Source of the DNA: Bacteroidaceae bacterium
GTDB taxonomy: Bacteria; Bacteroidota; Bacteroidia; Bacteroidales; Bacteroidaceae
Direction of reading: 5' to 3'
Assembly: GCA_900768625.1 (NCBI GenBank)
Contig: CAAGDO010000074.1
Span: forward strand, 1 to 15,815
DNA length: 15,815 bases
A program made the position numbers and the translations under genes. Under the pieces are notes generated by a model. That model was not told the origin of the DNA, ran no database searches, and worked only from the letters and a program-made list of their open reading frames with translations. Below are positions 1-7,554 of the stretch, one piece after another (positions within the stretch are counted from its first letter, which is position 1; each line of letters opens with the position of its first letter).

Positions 1-50
1 AGTACTCGAGTACTGCCATAGGAGTACTGGAGTACTTTCGGCGAAGTACT
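1..50. repeat. AGTACT palindrome array with 22-bp period
   Basis: The hexamer AGTACT occurs five times, starting at 1, 9, 23, 31 and 45, so the spacing alternates 8, 14, 8, 14. This makes a 22-bp unit: two AGTACT hexamers two bases apart, then an 8-base variable spacer. The first pair with its CG spacer (1-14) is a perfect 14-bp palindrome, and bases 31-50 can form a 7-bp stem with a 6-base loop. The array runs into the window edge and may continue to the left. It lies just 3' of the minus-strand hybrid kinase. A set of protein-binding sites two helical turns apart, or a 3' hairpin element, are both possible; no function can be assigned. Confidence 0.7.
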
Positions 51-70
51 GGGACGCGGTGCTTAAGGGT

Positions 71-2596
71 TCAAACGAAAGCCCGGCATACGCGCTTCAG
101 GTCATCAAGCACCTGACGGCACAATGCTTCGTCGTCGGGTTGCCAAGCCGGGTCTGTTCGGCGTCGCTCCAGTTCCTGCAAGGCGGGAACAGCGGGCGAA
201 CTGATGAGGGTGAAAGTGGGCAACATCTTATGGGCAATGCGGCAGACCTCCTCCTTCCGGTGGTCTTCGAAGGCTACGGAAAAAGCATCGAGATGGTTCC
301 GGCAATCGTTGGCAAACTGCTGGAGAATGGCCGTTTCGGCCTGCGGGTCACCTTCGGCAAAGGCCAATAAGGCGGCAAACGGATGGGCAGAAGCCGTGGC
401 GGGAACTTCAGCGTCCGTTGCAGGAGCTACGGATGGAGGAAGCGGCGCGGAAGCATGGAACACACGCAAGAGGTCGTTTTGCGTGAATGGCTTGAACAGC
501 ACATCGGCAAAGCCACGCTGCTTGAAGTCGCTCACGGGAACCAGTAGATGGGAAGTCATGGCAATCACACGCAAGTCACGGCCCACGGCCGTATGCCGAC
601 GCAAGGCCTCGAGCACTTCATAGCCCGTCATGGCGGGCATCTCGATGTCGGTCATCACCACCGTGGGCACATGGCCCTCATCCAACCATCCGAAGAGGGC
701 GTCGGGACGTTGGAAACAGACAAGATCCGCTTCCCGGGGCAAAACGTTGCGCAACATGGCCTCCGTCAATTGCAACTGAAGGGCATCATCGTCGAGCACC
801 GCCACGCAGTCGGCCTTGGCAGAGACGGAAGAGGCGGGAGAAGGCTCCGTTGAGCTTCCAACGGAAAGATCGGGAGAAGAGGACGGCGCAGGAACCTTTT
901 TCGCCACTGCCGCACAGCGTTCGCCTTGCATCGAAAAAGCGAAACAGCTACCTCGGCCATACTCGCTATGCACCTCCAAGCCACCGCCGAGACATTCGGC
1001 CAAGCGCTGCGTGATACTGAGTCCAAGGCCGGCACCTTCCTGTCCTTCGCTGCCCTTGACGCGGGTGAAAGGTTGGAAAATGCGGTCGAGATCTTCCTCT
1101 GACAGGCCGCAACCCGTATCCGCCACCTCGATTCTCAATCCGTCGGTCCCGGCATCCCATTCCGCCTTCAGGCTCACTTCGCCCTGGGCCGTATATTTGA
1201 TGGCATTGCCCAAAAGGTTTTCCACAATCTGCCGCAATCGGAAATCGTCCACACGTATCCACAGTCCTTCCACGCCGTTGAGCGCCACCTGCAGCTGAAG
1301 GCCCTTCTGCGTGGCTAGCGGATGGAAGGCCGTGGCCACATCGTGGAGCAACGCCGCCATGTCCGTGGGTTGCGGATGGAGCACGATGTCCCCACCATCG
1401 AGTTTATGATAGTCAAGCAAAGCCGTCACCAGTTGCAGCAATCGTTTGGCCGAAGCCTCGATGGCCTGCAATTCGGTCAATTGCTCCACCTTCGCGCGGG
1501 GCAAGAGGCGCAGATAGCCCAGCATGCTGTTGACCGGTGCCTTGATGTCGTGGGAGATGGTGAGCAACAACTGTTCGCGCTGCGTCATGAGGCGCTCGAG
1601 CGTACGGCGGTAGCGGTTCGAACGGCGGATGTCGCGTCCCAACCACACCATCAGTAATCCGGCAAACAACACCGCCACCACGGCCACGGCACCCAACTTG
1701 CGGGCCGCCACGGTGCGCTGGTGTTTCTCTTCGAGAGAGACTTTCGCGATGAGCCGTTGCTGCGTGGCCGTGAAATTGTCGACCAAAGCGGCCATACGGT
1801 GGGAGAGCTCGGCCGAAGCCGCCCGCAACCGGTCGGAACGGCGATGAAGACGCCTCACCTGGGCCAGCGAGTCGCGCTGGAGATTCTGATGGACATCAGT
1901 GAGCATGTCGGCCAGTGTGTCGGCAATGTCCACCTGTGCGTGGGTCATGTCGTCAAGCCTTGCGCCTTGCCTCACCTGCGTCTGCACGGTGTCGTCCTTC
2001 GCTTTGCGGAAAGCATCGCCCAAACGGCGGAAGAATCCGCGACGGCGGCGTTCGATGACCACCTGTTCGTCACGCTCCATGACGGGCACCTTCAAATGGA
2101 TGGGCCGCTGGTTGCTGTGCAGTTCGGCGATCTGGCGCTGAAGATCGCTGCCCCGATGATTCTCGCGGCGCAGGGCGTTCACCAGTTCCACCACCCCGTC
2201 GCGGCGCAACGAGGCCAGGGTCTGCAAGGAATCGATGCGCAAGATCTGGGTGGAATCCGTCACGAGTTGGCGGAGCTGGACAATGGCGGTGTCCACCTGC
2301 ATGGTGGCACGCAGATAGCGCCGCAGTTCAGCATTGTCGGCATATTGCATGGCAAGCACTTCCGCTTGTGTTCCTGCATTGAGGAGCTGGGTGAGCAGAT
2401 GGTCCGTGGCCCGTCGTTGGCGGGTCACGCTGCGTTCTGCCTGCGTCACCATGCTCACCGAGCGGGCGGAATCCACCACGAAAGCCACCGCTGCGCCCAA
2501 CGTGAGCGACAACAGCAGAAAAGCTGCCAACAGACTCCACACCGCCTTGCGGGCATTCGCCTTCGGCGTATGAAATGAATGGTCGTTATGGGGCAT
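71..2596 (-). CDS. Membrane hybrid sensor histidine kinase with receiver and HPt domains
   Basis: This 841-residue protein carries a complete phosphorelay in one chain. A membrane segment at about 18-41 and a second at about 302-320 enclose a roughly 260-residue, mostly helical and charged extracytoplasmic region that probably forms coiled coils. The HisKA H-box is SHDIKAP with phospho-accepting H349; the ATPase domain has the N-box around 456-468 (ENLLGNAIKY), the G1 box DTGCG near 493 and the G2 box GAGLGLS near 521-527. A low-complexity Ser/Pro linker (about 568-594) leads to a receiver with DDD at 602-604, D650 as phospho-acceptor, T681 and K702. The C-terminus (about 738-841) is an HPt-like helical domain with H789 in the motif AHKMLP, which replaces the classical HxLKG form. 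The signal and the final DNA-binding partner are not visible; a partner could lie left of the window. The start at 2596 puts the first membrane helix close to the N-terminus, as expected. Confidence 0.93.
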   Translation of the reverse strand: MPHNDHSFHTPKANARKAVWSLLAAFLLLSLTLGAAVAFVVDSARSVSMVTQAERSVTRQRRATDHLLTQLLNAGTQAEVLAMQYADNAELRRYLRATMQVDTAIVQLRQLVTDSTQILRIDSLQTLASLRRDGVVELVNALRRENHRGSDLQRQIAELHSNQRPIHLKVPVMERDEQVVIERRRRGFFRRLGDAFRKAKDDTVQTQVRQGARLDDMTHAQVDIADTLADMLTDVHQNLQRDSLAQVRRLHRRSDRLRAASAELSHRMAALVDNFTATQQRLIAKVSLEEKHQRTVAARKLGAVAVVAVLFAGLLMVWLGRDIRRSNRYRRTLERLMTQREQLLLTISHDIKAPVNSMLGYLRLLPRAKVEQLTELQAIEASAKRLLQLVTALLDYHKLDGGDIVLHPQPTDMAALLHDVATAFHPLATQKGLQLQVALNGVEGLWIRVDDFRLRQIVENLLGNAIKYTAQGEVSLKAEWDAGTDGLRIEVADTGCGLSEEDLDRIFQPFTRVKGSEGQEGAGLGLSITQRLAECLGGGLEVHSEYGRGSCFAFSMQGERCAAVAKKVPAPSSSPDLSVGSSTEPSPASSVSAKADCVAVLDDDALQLQLTEAMLRNVLPREADLVCFQRPDALFGWLDEGHVPTVVMTDIEMPAMTGYEVLEALRRHTAVGRDLRVIAMTSHLLVPVSDFKQRGFADVLFKPFTQNDLLRVFHASAPLPPSVAPATDAEVPATASAHPFAALLAFAEGDPQAETAILQQFANDCRNHLDAFSVAFEDHRKEEVCRIAHKMLPTFTLISSPAVPALQELERRRTDPAWQPDDEALCRQVLDDLKRVCRAFV

Positions 2597-2677
2597 GTTT
2601 TTGTGTCGGTTGATAAATCTTGGGGCGAAAATACAACTTTATATGGGTTTCCGCAACAGATTCGCGGGGAAAAGCTG

Positions 2678-2738
2678 AAGGATGGAACCAACGTGTAATT
2701 GCCGTTGAATTACTTCTTCGATTTTTGGTTCCACCCTT
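2678..2738. repeat. Nested inverted repeat upstream of the hybrid kinase
   Basis: AAGGATGGAACCAA (2678-2691) pairs with TTGGTTCCACCCTT (2725-2738) with one mismatch in 14. Inside it GTAATT and AATTAC form a second small stem around a 7-base loop. The element lies about 80-140 bases upstream of the kinase start. It has no clear U-tract, so it looks more like an operator or a small palindromic element than a terminator. The rest of 2597-2763 shows no gene, and I see no convincing -33/-7 promoter in it. Confidence 0.5.
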
Positions 2739-2763
2739 CCGCCTTGCCGCCAGGAGCGAAACG

Positions 2764-2819
2764 AAAAAGGCATGAAAACCATGCACGCCGCAATCAGCGC
2801 GGCCATGGATTTCCATGCC
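2764..2819 (-). terminator. Rho-independent terminator of the DUF3791 pair (copy 1 of a duplicated hairpin)
   Basis: Read on the minus strand, GGCATGGAAATCCATG begins a long stem that closes with CATGGTTTTCATGCC, followed directly by five U residues (AAAAA at 2764-2768 on the plus strand). An inner GCCGC/GCGGC stem extends the hairpin. It starts about 26 bases after the stop of the gene ending at 2846. A very similar hairpin lies at 3862-3918. Confidence 0.8.
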
Positions 2820-2845
2820 TTATGATAAGCTGGTGTTCGAATTTA

Positions 2846-3073
2846 TTATTTTACTACGCCTGTTTCTATTTCATTCTCCAAATAAGAGAAAACATACACA
2901 GCCCCTTCGTAATACAAGCCACAAGCCGGATTACGCAAACGCCGAAAGGTTTCTGAAGAATACAGCTCATCAAGTGCTTTCTTCATATCCCATCCATACT
3001 TCTGCATCAGCATCTCAACCAGTTCTGTTGAGAGACATTCTATCTGAAACTGAATATCTTCACTCATAATCAT
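2846..3073 (-). CDS. Small protein, putative partner of the DUF3791 protein
   Basis: The 75-residue product has the outline of a small acidic protein that I recall next to DUF3791 genes: an N-terminal helix, a WDMKKALDELYSS segment (about 27-40), then a conserved-looking GLYYEGAVYVFSYLENE stretch near the C-terminus. It follows the DUF3791 gene by 55 bases on the same strand and is followed by a strong terminator, so the two probably form one operon. Either the ATG at 3073 or the one at 3067 could be the start; neither has a clear Shine-Dalgarno sequence. The family link rests on memory of sequence patterns, not on a search. In other genomes such pairs often sit beside a DUF3990 gene, which is absent here. 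Biochemical function is unknown. Confidence 0.72.
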   Translation of the reverse strand: MIMSEDIQFQIECLSTELVEMLMQKYGWDMKKALDELYSSETFRRLRNPACGLYYEGAVYVFSYLENEIETGVVK

Positions 3074-3128
3074 TTGAATTCAGATCAATCGATTTTATCT
3101 ATCACGACATTGCTACCATGATATAACT

Positions 3129-3353
3129 TCAGCATCCTATTCGTCCTCCATTCTTTTGGCATAATATGACCATATCTTCCACCGCATCCTCTATAGGAAG
3201 AGTATGCTCTGCCGCATAGCAATCAATCAAGAAGTCTATTCCCTTGAATCTACGCAAATAGGCATATGACTGTGCCAATGAAAGCTTAAAACGATTAGCA
3301 AAAGCACCAACACAGCAGTTCACGTATTCGATTATATGATGAGTCAAATCCAT
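3129..3353 (-). CDS. DUF3791 family protein
   Basis: The product from the chosen start (ATG at 3351-3353) is 74 residues and fits the DUF3791 family: ANRFKLSLAQSYAYLRRFKG, then IDFLIDCYAAEHTLPIEDAV and a C-terminal CQKNGG. The reading frame stays open to an ATG at 3413, but those extra 20 residues come from an inverted-repeat element (3374-3442) that recurs elsewhere in the window. The internal ATG has GGAG five bases upstream, so I place the start there. DUF3791 proteins are small cytosolic proteins of unknown activity, often in short operons with a DUF3990 protein, an arrangement suggestive of toxin-antitoxin or conflict modules. Both genes of this pair are visibly AT-richer than the kinase and GH20 genes, consistent with transfer. 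Confidence 0.82.
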   Translation of the reverse strand: MDLTHHIIEYVNCCVGAFANRFKLSLAQSYAYLRRFKGIDFLIDCYAAEHTLPIEDAVEDMVILCQKNGGRIGC

Positions 3354-3373
3354 ATTCTCCAATTTTAAACTTT

Positions 3374-3442
3374 GAAGTCGTCTGAATTTAGAAGAGCTCA
3401 AACTCCAAATCAAATCTTCGTCAGAAAAGTGCAGACGACTTC
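3374..3442. repeat. Inverted-repeat element, short copy (A)
   Basis: GAAGTCGTCTG (3374-3384) and CAGACGACTTC (3432-3442) are perfect 11-bp inverted repeats enclosing 47 bases. The stretch 3384-3444 matches 15471-15531 at 56 of 61 positions without gaps, and the longer copy there has the same ends. This copy lies between the predicted promoter and the start of the DUF3791 gene, so it would be transcribed as part of the 5' leader. It looks like an internally deleted version of the longer element. Confidence 0.8.
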
Positions 3443-3451
3443 TTTATATTG

Positions 3452-3482
3452 CAAACATAACGAAATATCCCAGAACGACCAA
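3452..3482 (-). promoter_or_regulatory. Predicted Bacteroidetes-type promoter for the DUF3791 pair
   Basis: On the minus strand TATGTTTG (3459-3452) fits the -7 consensus TAnnTTTG, and TTG (3482-3480) lies 20 bases upstream at the -33 position. Transcription would start near 3445 and give a leader of about 90 bases containing inverted-repeat copy A. Confidence 0.55.
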
Positions 3483-3511
3483 CTTTTTTCGGTATTTCCT
3501 TTTAGTGAACA

Positions 3512-3606
3512 TTATAGTCAAACAGAAATAGAATGAGAATACACGTCCTTTATCCATCGGACATGAGGGCTTGAAATTATCTCTAACCACTTCTGTTTGA
3601 CTATAA
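3512..3606. repeat. 95-bp element with 16-bp perfect terminal inverted repeats
   Basis: TTATAGTCAAACAGAA (3512-3527) is the exact reverse complement of TTCTGTTTGACTATAA (3591-3606). The 63 bases between them contain a small GTCC/GGAC stem and no plausible gene. Length and ends resemble a miniature inverted-repeat element, but no target-site duplication is obvious. It lies between the 9-bp array and the DUF3791 promoter. Confidence 0.65.
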
Positions 3607-3724
3607 GGTATATGATAAAGCCAATAGAGCCAGATGAACAAAAAACAAAGCAATAAAGCAATCTGCTCCCAAAGCAGCCCCAAAGAAAACCAATAGAGCC
3701 AAAAAGCGAACAAAACCAGAAAAA

Positions 3725-3835
3725 CCCAGTAGAGCTAGTAGAGCTAGTAGAGCAAGTAGAGCCAGCAGAGCCCCATGCAAACTTAACTCTTTTCCCCAAA
3801 ATCACCTAGCCCTTTCCCCATAAATCTAACCCCTC
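3725..3835. repeat. 9-bp tandem array 1 and its conserved flank
   Basis: Five clean 9-bp units close to GCTAGTAGA run from 3725 to 3769; degenerate units extend left to about 3620. The array is followed at 3771-3835 by a C-rich flank beginning CCCCATGCAAACTTA. The first 60 bases of this flank match those after array 2 (7734 onward) at 51 positions without gaps. On the minus strand the order is flank, array, then gene (the DUF3791 pair), the same as at array 2. Open frames across the array on the minus strand are side effects of the repeat unit. The stretch 3354-3980 holds no gene. Confidence 0.8.
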
Positions 3836-3861
3836 CCAGCCCCGCATCAGAAAAAATCCAC

Positions 3862-3918
3862 AAAAAAGGCATGGAAACCATGCGCCCTGTCCTCAGAGCG
3901 GCCATGGATTTCCATGCC
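3862..3918 (-). terminator. Rho-independent terminator of the GH20 gene (copy 2 of a duplicated hairpin)
   Basis: On the minus strand GGCATGGAAATCCATG pairs with GCATGGTTTCCATGCC and is followed by six U residues (AAAAAA at 3862-3867 on the plus strand). It begins about 62 bases after the GH20 stop codon. Its arms are almost identical to the terminator at 2764-2819, while the loop regions differ. Confidence 0.82.
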
Positions 3919-3980
3919 TCAAAGTCATTTGTGCAGCTCCTCAAGCGCACATTTGCGCTTGAGAAACCGATGATGCTTCA

Positions 3981-6900
3981 TCAGCGAATCACCTTCTCGC
4001 CGTTCTCGCGGATATAAACGCCATGCTGCGAGGGCTGCTGCAACTGACGTCCCTGAAGGTCATAATAAACGTTGGATGCAGCGCCGTTGTCGGTCGTGAC
4101 CTGGTCAATACCCGTCTCGATATCCAGTTTCTCGAAAGTCCAGATACCAGCACCCCAAGCGATGGGCTTAAGCACCACATTGTTGGCCCAAGTATTGGTA
4201 TTGACATACCAGGTGAAGTCGCCTGAAGCAGACTTGATGCGGACACCCGTCTGACCCTCGTCGCAGGTGAAATGGTCGAGCGTCCAGGAATACTCCTTGC
4301 CTACCAGGATTTTTGCACCGTCAGCATCAGAGCCAGGATAGGCCGGCTTGTTGTTCTTTCTGCAGAAGAGCGAAACCGTGCCATCAGCGTTTTTGCGGAT
4401 ACGCCACTGGAAAGCCGGATTATTCGTGGTCATCTTGCGCGGCTGCACGATGTTGGACGATGAAACCTGAGCATAGTAGTCAGGGAAATAAGCGTTGCGC
4501 AGATTGTAGAAGTAAGCCTCATCGAGACCATCGAGCACAGAAACGCGGGGCATAGCCATGAACTGCTGATAAACGGCGAGGAACTTGTCGTAGTCAGCGC
4601 GAGCCACGGTGTTCTTGTCCAAGAGGACCTTTGCCGGAGCCACCAATTCGTCGTTGAGCAGACGGAAGGCCTCTTCGGTCGGTTCACCGACGGCACCCGG
4701 AGTGCCTTCGCGCAAAATCGTTTCGCAGTTATCCACAAGGCGCTGGAGCATGAAAGCGAAATCCGTCACCTCCACCACGCGCCAGGTTCCCTGATAGCAG
4801 AGAGCAGCGTCGGTGCCACTCTTGGCATAACCCGTGCAGTCGGCTGAGAGATACTTGCCGTCTGCTGAGAGGTTGAGCACAGCGGGAATGTAGGTATATT
4901 CTCCGCTGGCCTTCGTGGCGAGAGCAAGCGTCATCACGCTACCGTTCTGCGTGAGCGTCATGTTCTGGGCATCAGCAGAAGGCATGGTCAACTCCTTACC
5001 TGTGAGCACGTTCTTCACCTTGTAGCCACCCGTAGCAGGCACGAACTGCCATACTTCTTCGGGCTGATACTGCTTCGTATAGTGGAAACGCACATTGTTG
5101 TCCGAAGCATAGAGAGAAGAGCCGACATACTTGGCCTTATAGTAGGTCGAAGCCGAGAGAATCAGATAGTACTTGCCAGCTTCGGGCATCGAGATGTCGG
5201 CCTTCTTGTAGTCGCTGATGGCTGAAGTCAATGCCGTGAGTCTGTCGGCATCCTCCATATTGGCCTTCACGCCGTCGAGGGCTTCGGTCAACGCCTTCTT
5301 CTTGTCAGCTGCGGGCAGACCCACATAGTTGTCGGCAGCAGCAGTGAGGATTTCCTCCGCTTCCTTGACAGCCTCTTCAGTTGCAGAGAGAGAGGGTTTC
5401 TCGAAATAGTGAGTGGCATAGGTCACGCCCAGTGCGTCGAGCACGCTGCTCTGACCTTGCAGGCGCTGGTAGAAATCCACCCAGTTTTTCTTTGTGGCAG
5501 GAAGCCAACCCGTCTCAGCAAGGGCGAGCATACGCGGGAAGAGCTGGTACTCAAGCTCCGTGCTGTCGTTGCAGGTTTCAGTCCACATATTTCCCTGTAC
5601 GCCCAAGCAGAACTCTTCACGTCCGGAGAGTGAACCCAGGGGATTCATGTTGTACACCGTTTCCACGCTGTTGACGAAGTTGTCACCCCATCCGCCCTGA
5701 TACTTCTCGTTGACGTCTCTTTGGGCCGTGGGCACCTGCATCATGTCGAAATAGAGCGACTGGTAAGGCACCACGATGCTCTTGAAGCCCTTGTTGGCAG
5801 CTTCAGAGCTCTTGGCAATGCTGTTCCAAGCCATGATGACAGGCTTCACCTGATTGGTCGACTTCCAGTGGGAAAGGAGTTCGTCCCAAACGACGATGTC
5901 CTTACCATACTTTTCCTTGAGGAACATACCGAGTTCCTCGACGAGCCAGGACTGAAGTTCGTTGACGCCAGAGAGGCCCTGTTCCTTCACACGGCGGAGA
6001 CAGTCCGCATTGTTGGCCCACTGGTTTGTGGGGCACTCGTCGCCACCGAGGTGGATATACTGATAGGGGAAGACTTCAGCCACGTGGCCAAGCACGCACT
6101 TGAGAAAGTCCACCACTTCGTCCTTACCGATGTTGAGCACGTCCTTCGAGATTCCGCCATCGATACGCACGCTATACTTCTTCGACGGGTCGCAGCTCAG
6201 TTCGGGATAAGCAGCCACGGCTGCCACCATATGGCCGGGGAGGTCCACTTCAGGAATGATCTCGATGTTGCGGGCCTTGGCATAAGCCACGATTTCGCAC
6301 AAGTCGTCGAGCGAATACCACATGCCGCGGCCGTATTCCGTGTCGTCGAAGAACTTGGAAGCACCACCAGCATTGGAGAAGGAGCCGTTACGCACGCTGC
6401 CCACTTCCGTGAGGAGGGGATATTCAGGAATCTGGATACGCCATCCCTGGTCGTCGGTGAGGTGCCAGTGGAAGCGGTTCATCTTGTAGGAAGCCATCAC
6501 GTCGAGCACGCGCATGATCTCCTTCTTCGAGAAGAAGTGGCGGGCCACATCGACCATGAAACCACGGTGACCGAGGTTCGGCTGGTCTTCAATCTCCACG
6601 TAGGGAAGGGTCCAGGCCTCGCTCTTCTCCAGCTTCTGGCCATAAATGGCGGCGGGAAGGAGTTGCTTGAGCGTCTGGAGGCCATAGAAGAAACCCGTGC
6701 TGTCGGCCGAGCAGATCTTCACGCCGTTTTCATTGATGCTCAGACGGTATGCTTCATGAGCGAGATTGGCATCGGCCTCCATCGTGATGTAGCAACCGGC
6801 AGCTGTGGGGTTCACGGTCAGGCTGACACCCAGTGTGCGCTTGGCCTGTTCAGCAAATTCCGTGGCATAGCGCAAGGGAGCGTCCCCCGTGGCCACGATA

Positions 6901-7499
6901 CCCTGAAGCTTGGAAAGGCTGAGCGCACCGTCACCTCTGGTGAGGCTGGCGGGATAAGGCACCAACGAAAGGGGCTTGCCCGTCTTCTCGAAATCCTCGA
7001 CGCTCACGAAGGTGAACGGCTGGTTTACGTCGGAACGGTCGTCCCAGAGTCCGAGTTTCTTGCCCGAGCCGGCACCGCCCCACTGGTTCATGTAGACCCC
7101 CGTGTTGGCCTTAGGCGAAAGCACGAAGTCACCGGAGTAGGTCGTATTGGTCGTGGTCTGCCAAACGAATTTTGAATTTGATGCAGGAGCCTTTGCAGCT
7201 TTGAACATACCGTTCTTCGCAGTGGTTGAGGTATAGAGCGTAAGGCCCGTACGGCTGGTGAGGGTGTAACCCGAGAGGCTCGTTCCCTCAATCTTCCACA
7301 ACTGTGCATCGCGGCCCATAGGCACGCCAGTGAGCACTTCCTCGTTATCGCCTTGCGCCGTGAGCACACTCTTGCCATTGGAAAGCTGAATGAGATACCA
7401 CGTCACATCATCGCCGACACTAATCTTCGGCTGCTCCGCTGCCAACAACCGCGTCACCGCAAGCAGGCAGAAAAAGCATAACAGTAATGATTTCTTCAT
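3981..7499 (-). CDS. Secreted GH20 beta-N-acetylhexosaminidase with lectin-like repeats
   Basis: The 1172-residue protein starts with a signal peptide (about 1-21, ending LLAAEQ). Residues 25-168 look like a ricin-type lectin domain, followed by a GH20b-like domain from about 176. The GH20 barrel (about 308-690) shows HRGFMVDVARHFF, RFHWHLTDDQGWR, IPEVDLPGH, YIHLGGDECP with the catalytic pair D487-E488, and W639 and W665 near its end. Helical linkers at about 704-768 and 913-985 flank a second lectin-like region (about 774-910); a third (about 992-1125) precedes a short tail with YYDLQGRQL and GVYIRENGEKV, a form common at the end of secreted Prevotella proteins and possibly a sorting signal. 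The enzyme should remove terminal GlcNAc or GalNAc from host or dietary glycans outside the cytoplasm or at the cell surface. The gene appears monocistronic, with its own terminator at 3862-3918. It is much longer than a plain GH20 enzyme because of the added binding modules. No Shine-Dalgarno sequence precedes the start, as usual here. Confidence 0.95.
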   Translation of the reverse strand: MKKSLLLCFFCLLAVTRLLAAEQPKISVGDDVTWYLIQLSNGKSVLTAQGDNEEVLTGVPMGRDAQLWKIEGTSLSGYTLTSRTGLTLYTSTTAKNGMFKAAKAPASNSKFVWQTTTNTTYSGDFVLSPKANTGVYMNQWGGAGSGKKLGLWDDRSDVNQPFTFVSVEDFEKTGKPLSLVPYPASLTRGDGALSLSKLQGIVATGDAPLRYATEFAEQAKRTLGVSLTVNPTAAGCYITMEADANLAHEAYRLSINENGVKICSADSTGFFYGLQTLKQLLPAAIYGQKLEKSEAWTLPYVEIEDQPNLGHRGFMVDVARHFFSKKEIMRVLDVMASYKMNRFHWHLTDDQGWRIQIPEYPLLTEVGSVRNGSFSNAGGASKFFDDTEYGRGMWYSLDDLCEIVAYAKARNIEIIPEVDLPGHMVAAVAAYPELSCDPSKKYSVRIDGGISKDVLNIGKDEVVDFLKCVLGHVAEVFPYQYIHLGGDECPTNQWANNADCLRRVKEQGLSGVNELQSWLVEELGMFLKEKYGKDIVVWDELLSHWKSTNQVKPVIMAWNSIAKSSEAANKGFKSIVVPYQSLYFDMMQVPTAQRDVNEKYQGGWGDNFVNSVETVYNMNPLGSLSGREEFCLGVQGNMWTETCNDSTELEYQLFPRMLALAETGWLPATKKNWVDFYQRLQGQSSVLDALGVTYATHYFEKPSLSATEEAVKEAEEILTAAADNYVGLPAADKKKALTEALDGVKANMEDADRLTALTSAISDYKKADISMPEAGKYYLILSASTYYKAKYVGSSLYASDNNVRFHYTKQYQPEEVWQFVPATGGYKVKNVLTGKELTMPSADAQNMTLTQNGSVMTLALATKASGEYTYIPAVLNLSADGKYLSADCTGYAKSGTDAALCYQGTWRVVEVTDFAFMLQRLVDNCETILREGTPGAVGEPTEEAFRLLNDELVAPAKVLLDKNTVARADYDKFLAVYQQFMAMPRVSVLDGLDEAYFYNLRNAYFPDYYAQVSSSNIVQPRKMTTNNPAFQWRIRKNADGTVSLFCRKNNKPAYPGSDADGAKILVGKEYSWTLDHFTCDEGQTGVRIKSASGDFTWYVNTNTWANNVVLKPIAWGAGIWTFEKLDIETGIDQVTTDNGAASNVYYDLQGRQLQQPSQHGVYIRENGEKVIR

Positions 7500-7554
7500 A
7501 TATGAATGGATAGTTAAAGTTTCTATTTAGCAAAAACAAGCAGCCCCAACAAAA

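Noticed and set aside
1721..2578. 285-codon plus-strand frame opposite the hybrid kinase N-terminal region
   Set aside because: The minus-strand kinase explains the region; the His- and Gly-rich product looks like a shadow translation.
3444..3805. Two overlapping minus-strand frames of 89 and 95 codons
   Set aside because: They run through the 9-bp array, the 95-bp inverted repeat and the predicted promoter, and show no family features.
5721..7175. 484-codon open frame on the plus strand opposite the GH20 gene
   Set aside because: It lies fully antisense to a gene with clear catalytic motifs, its product shows no family features, and its openness follows from the codon bias of the GH20 gene.
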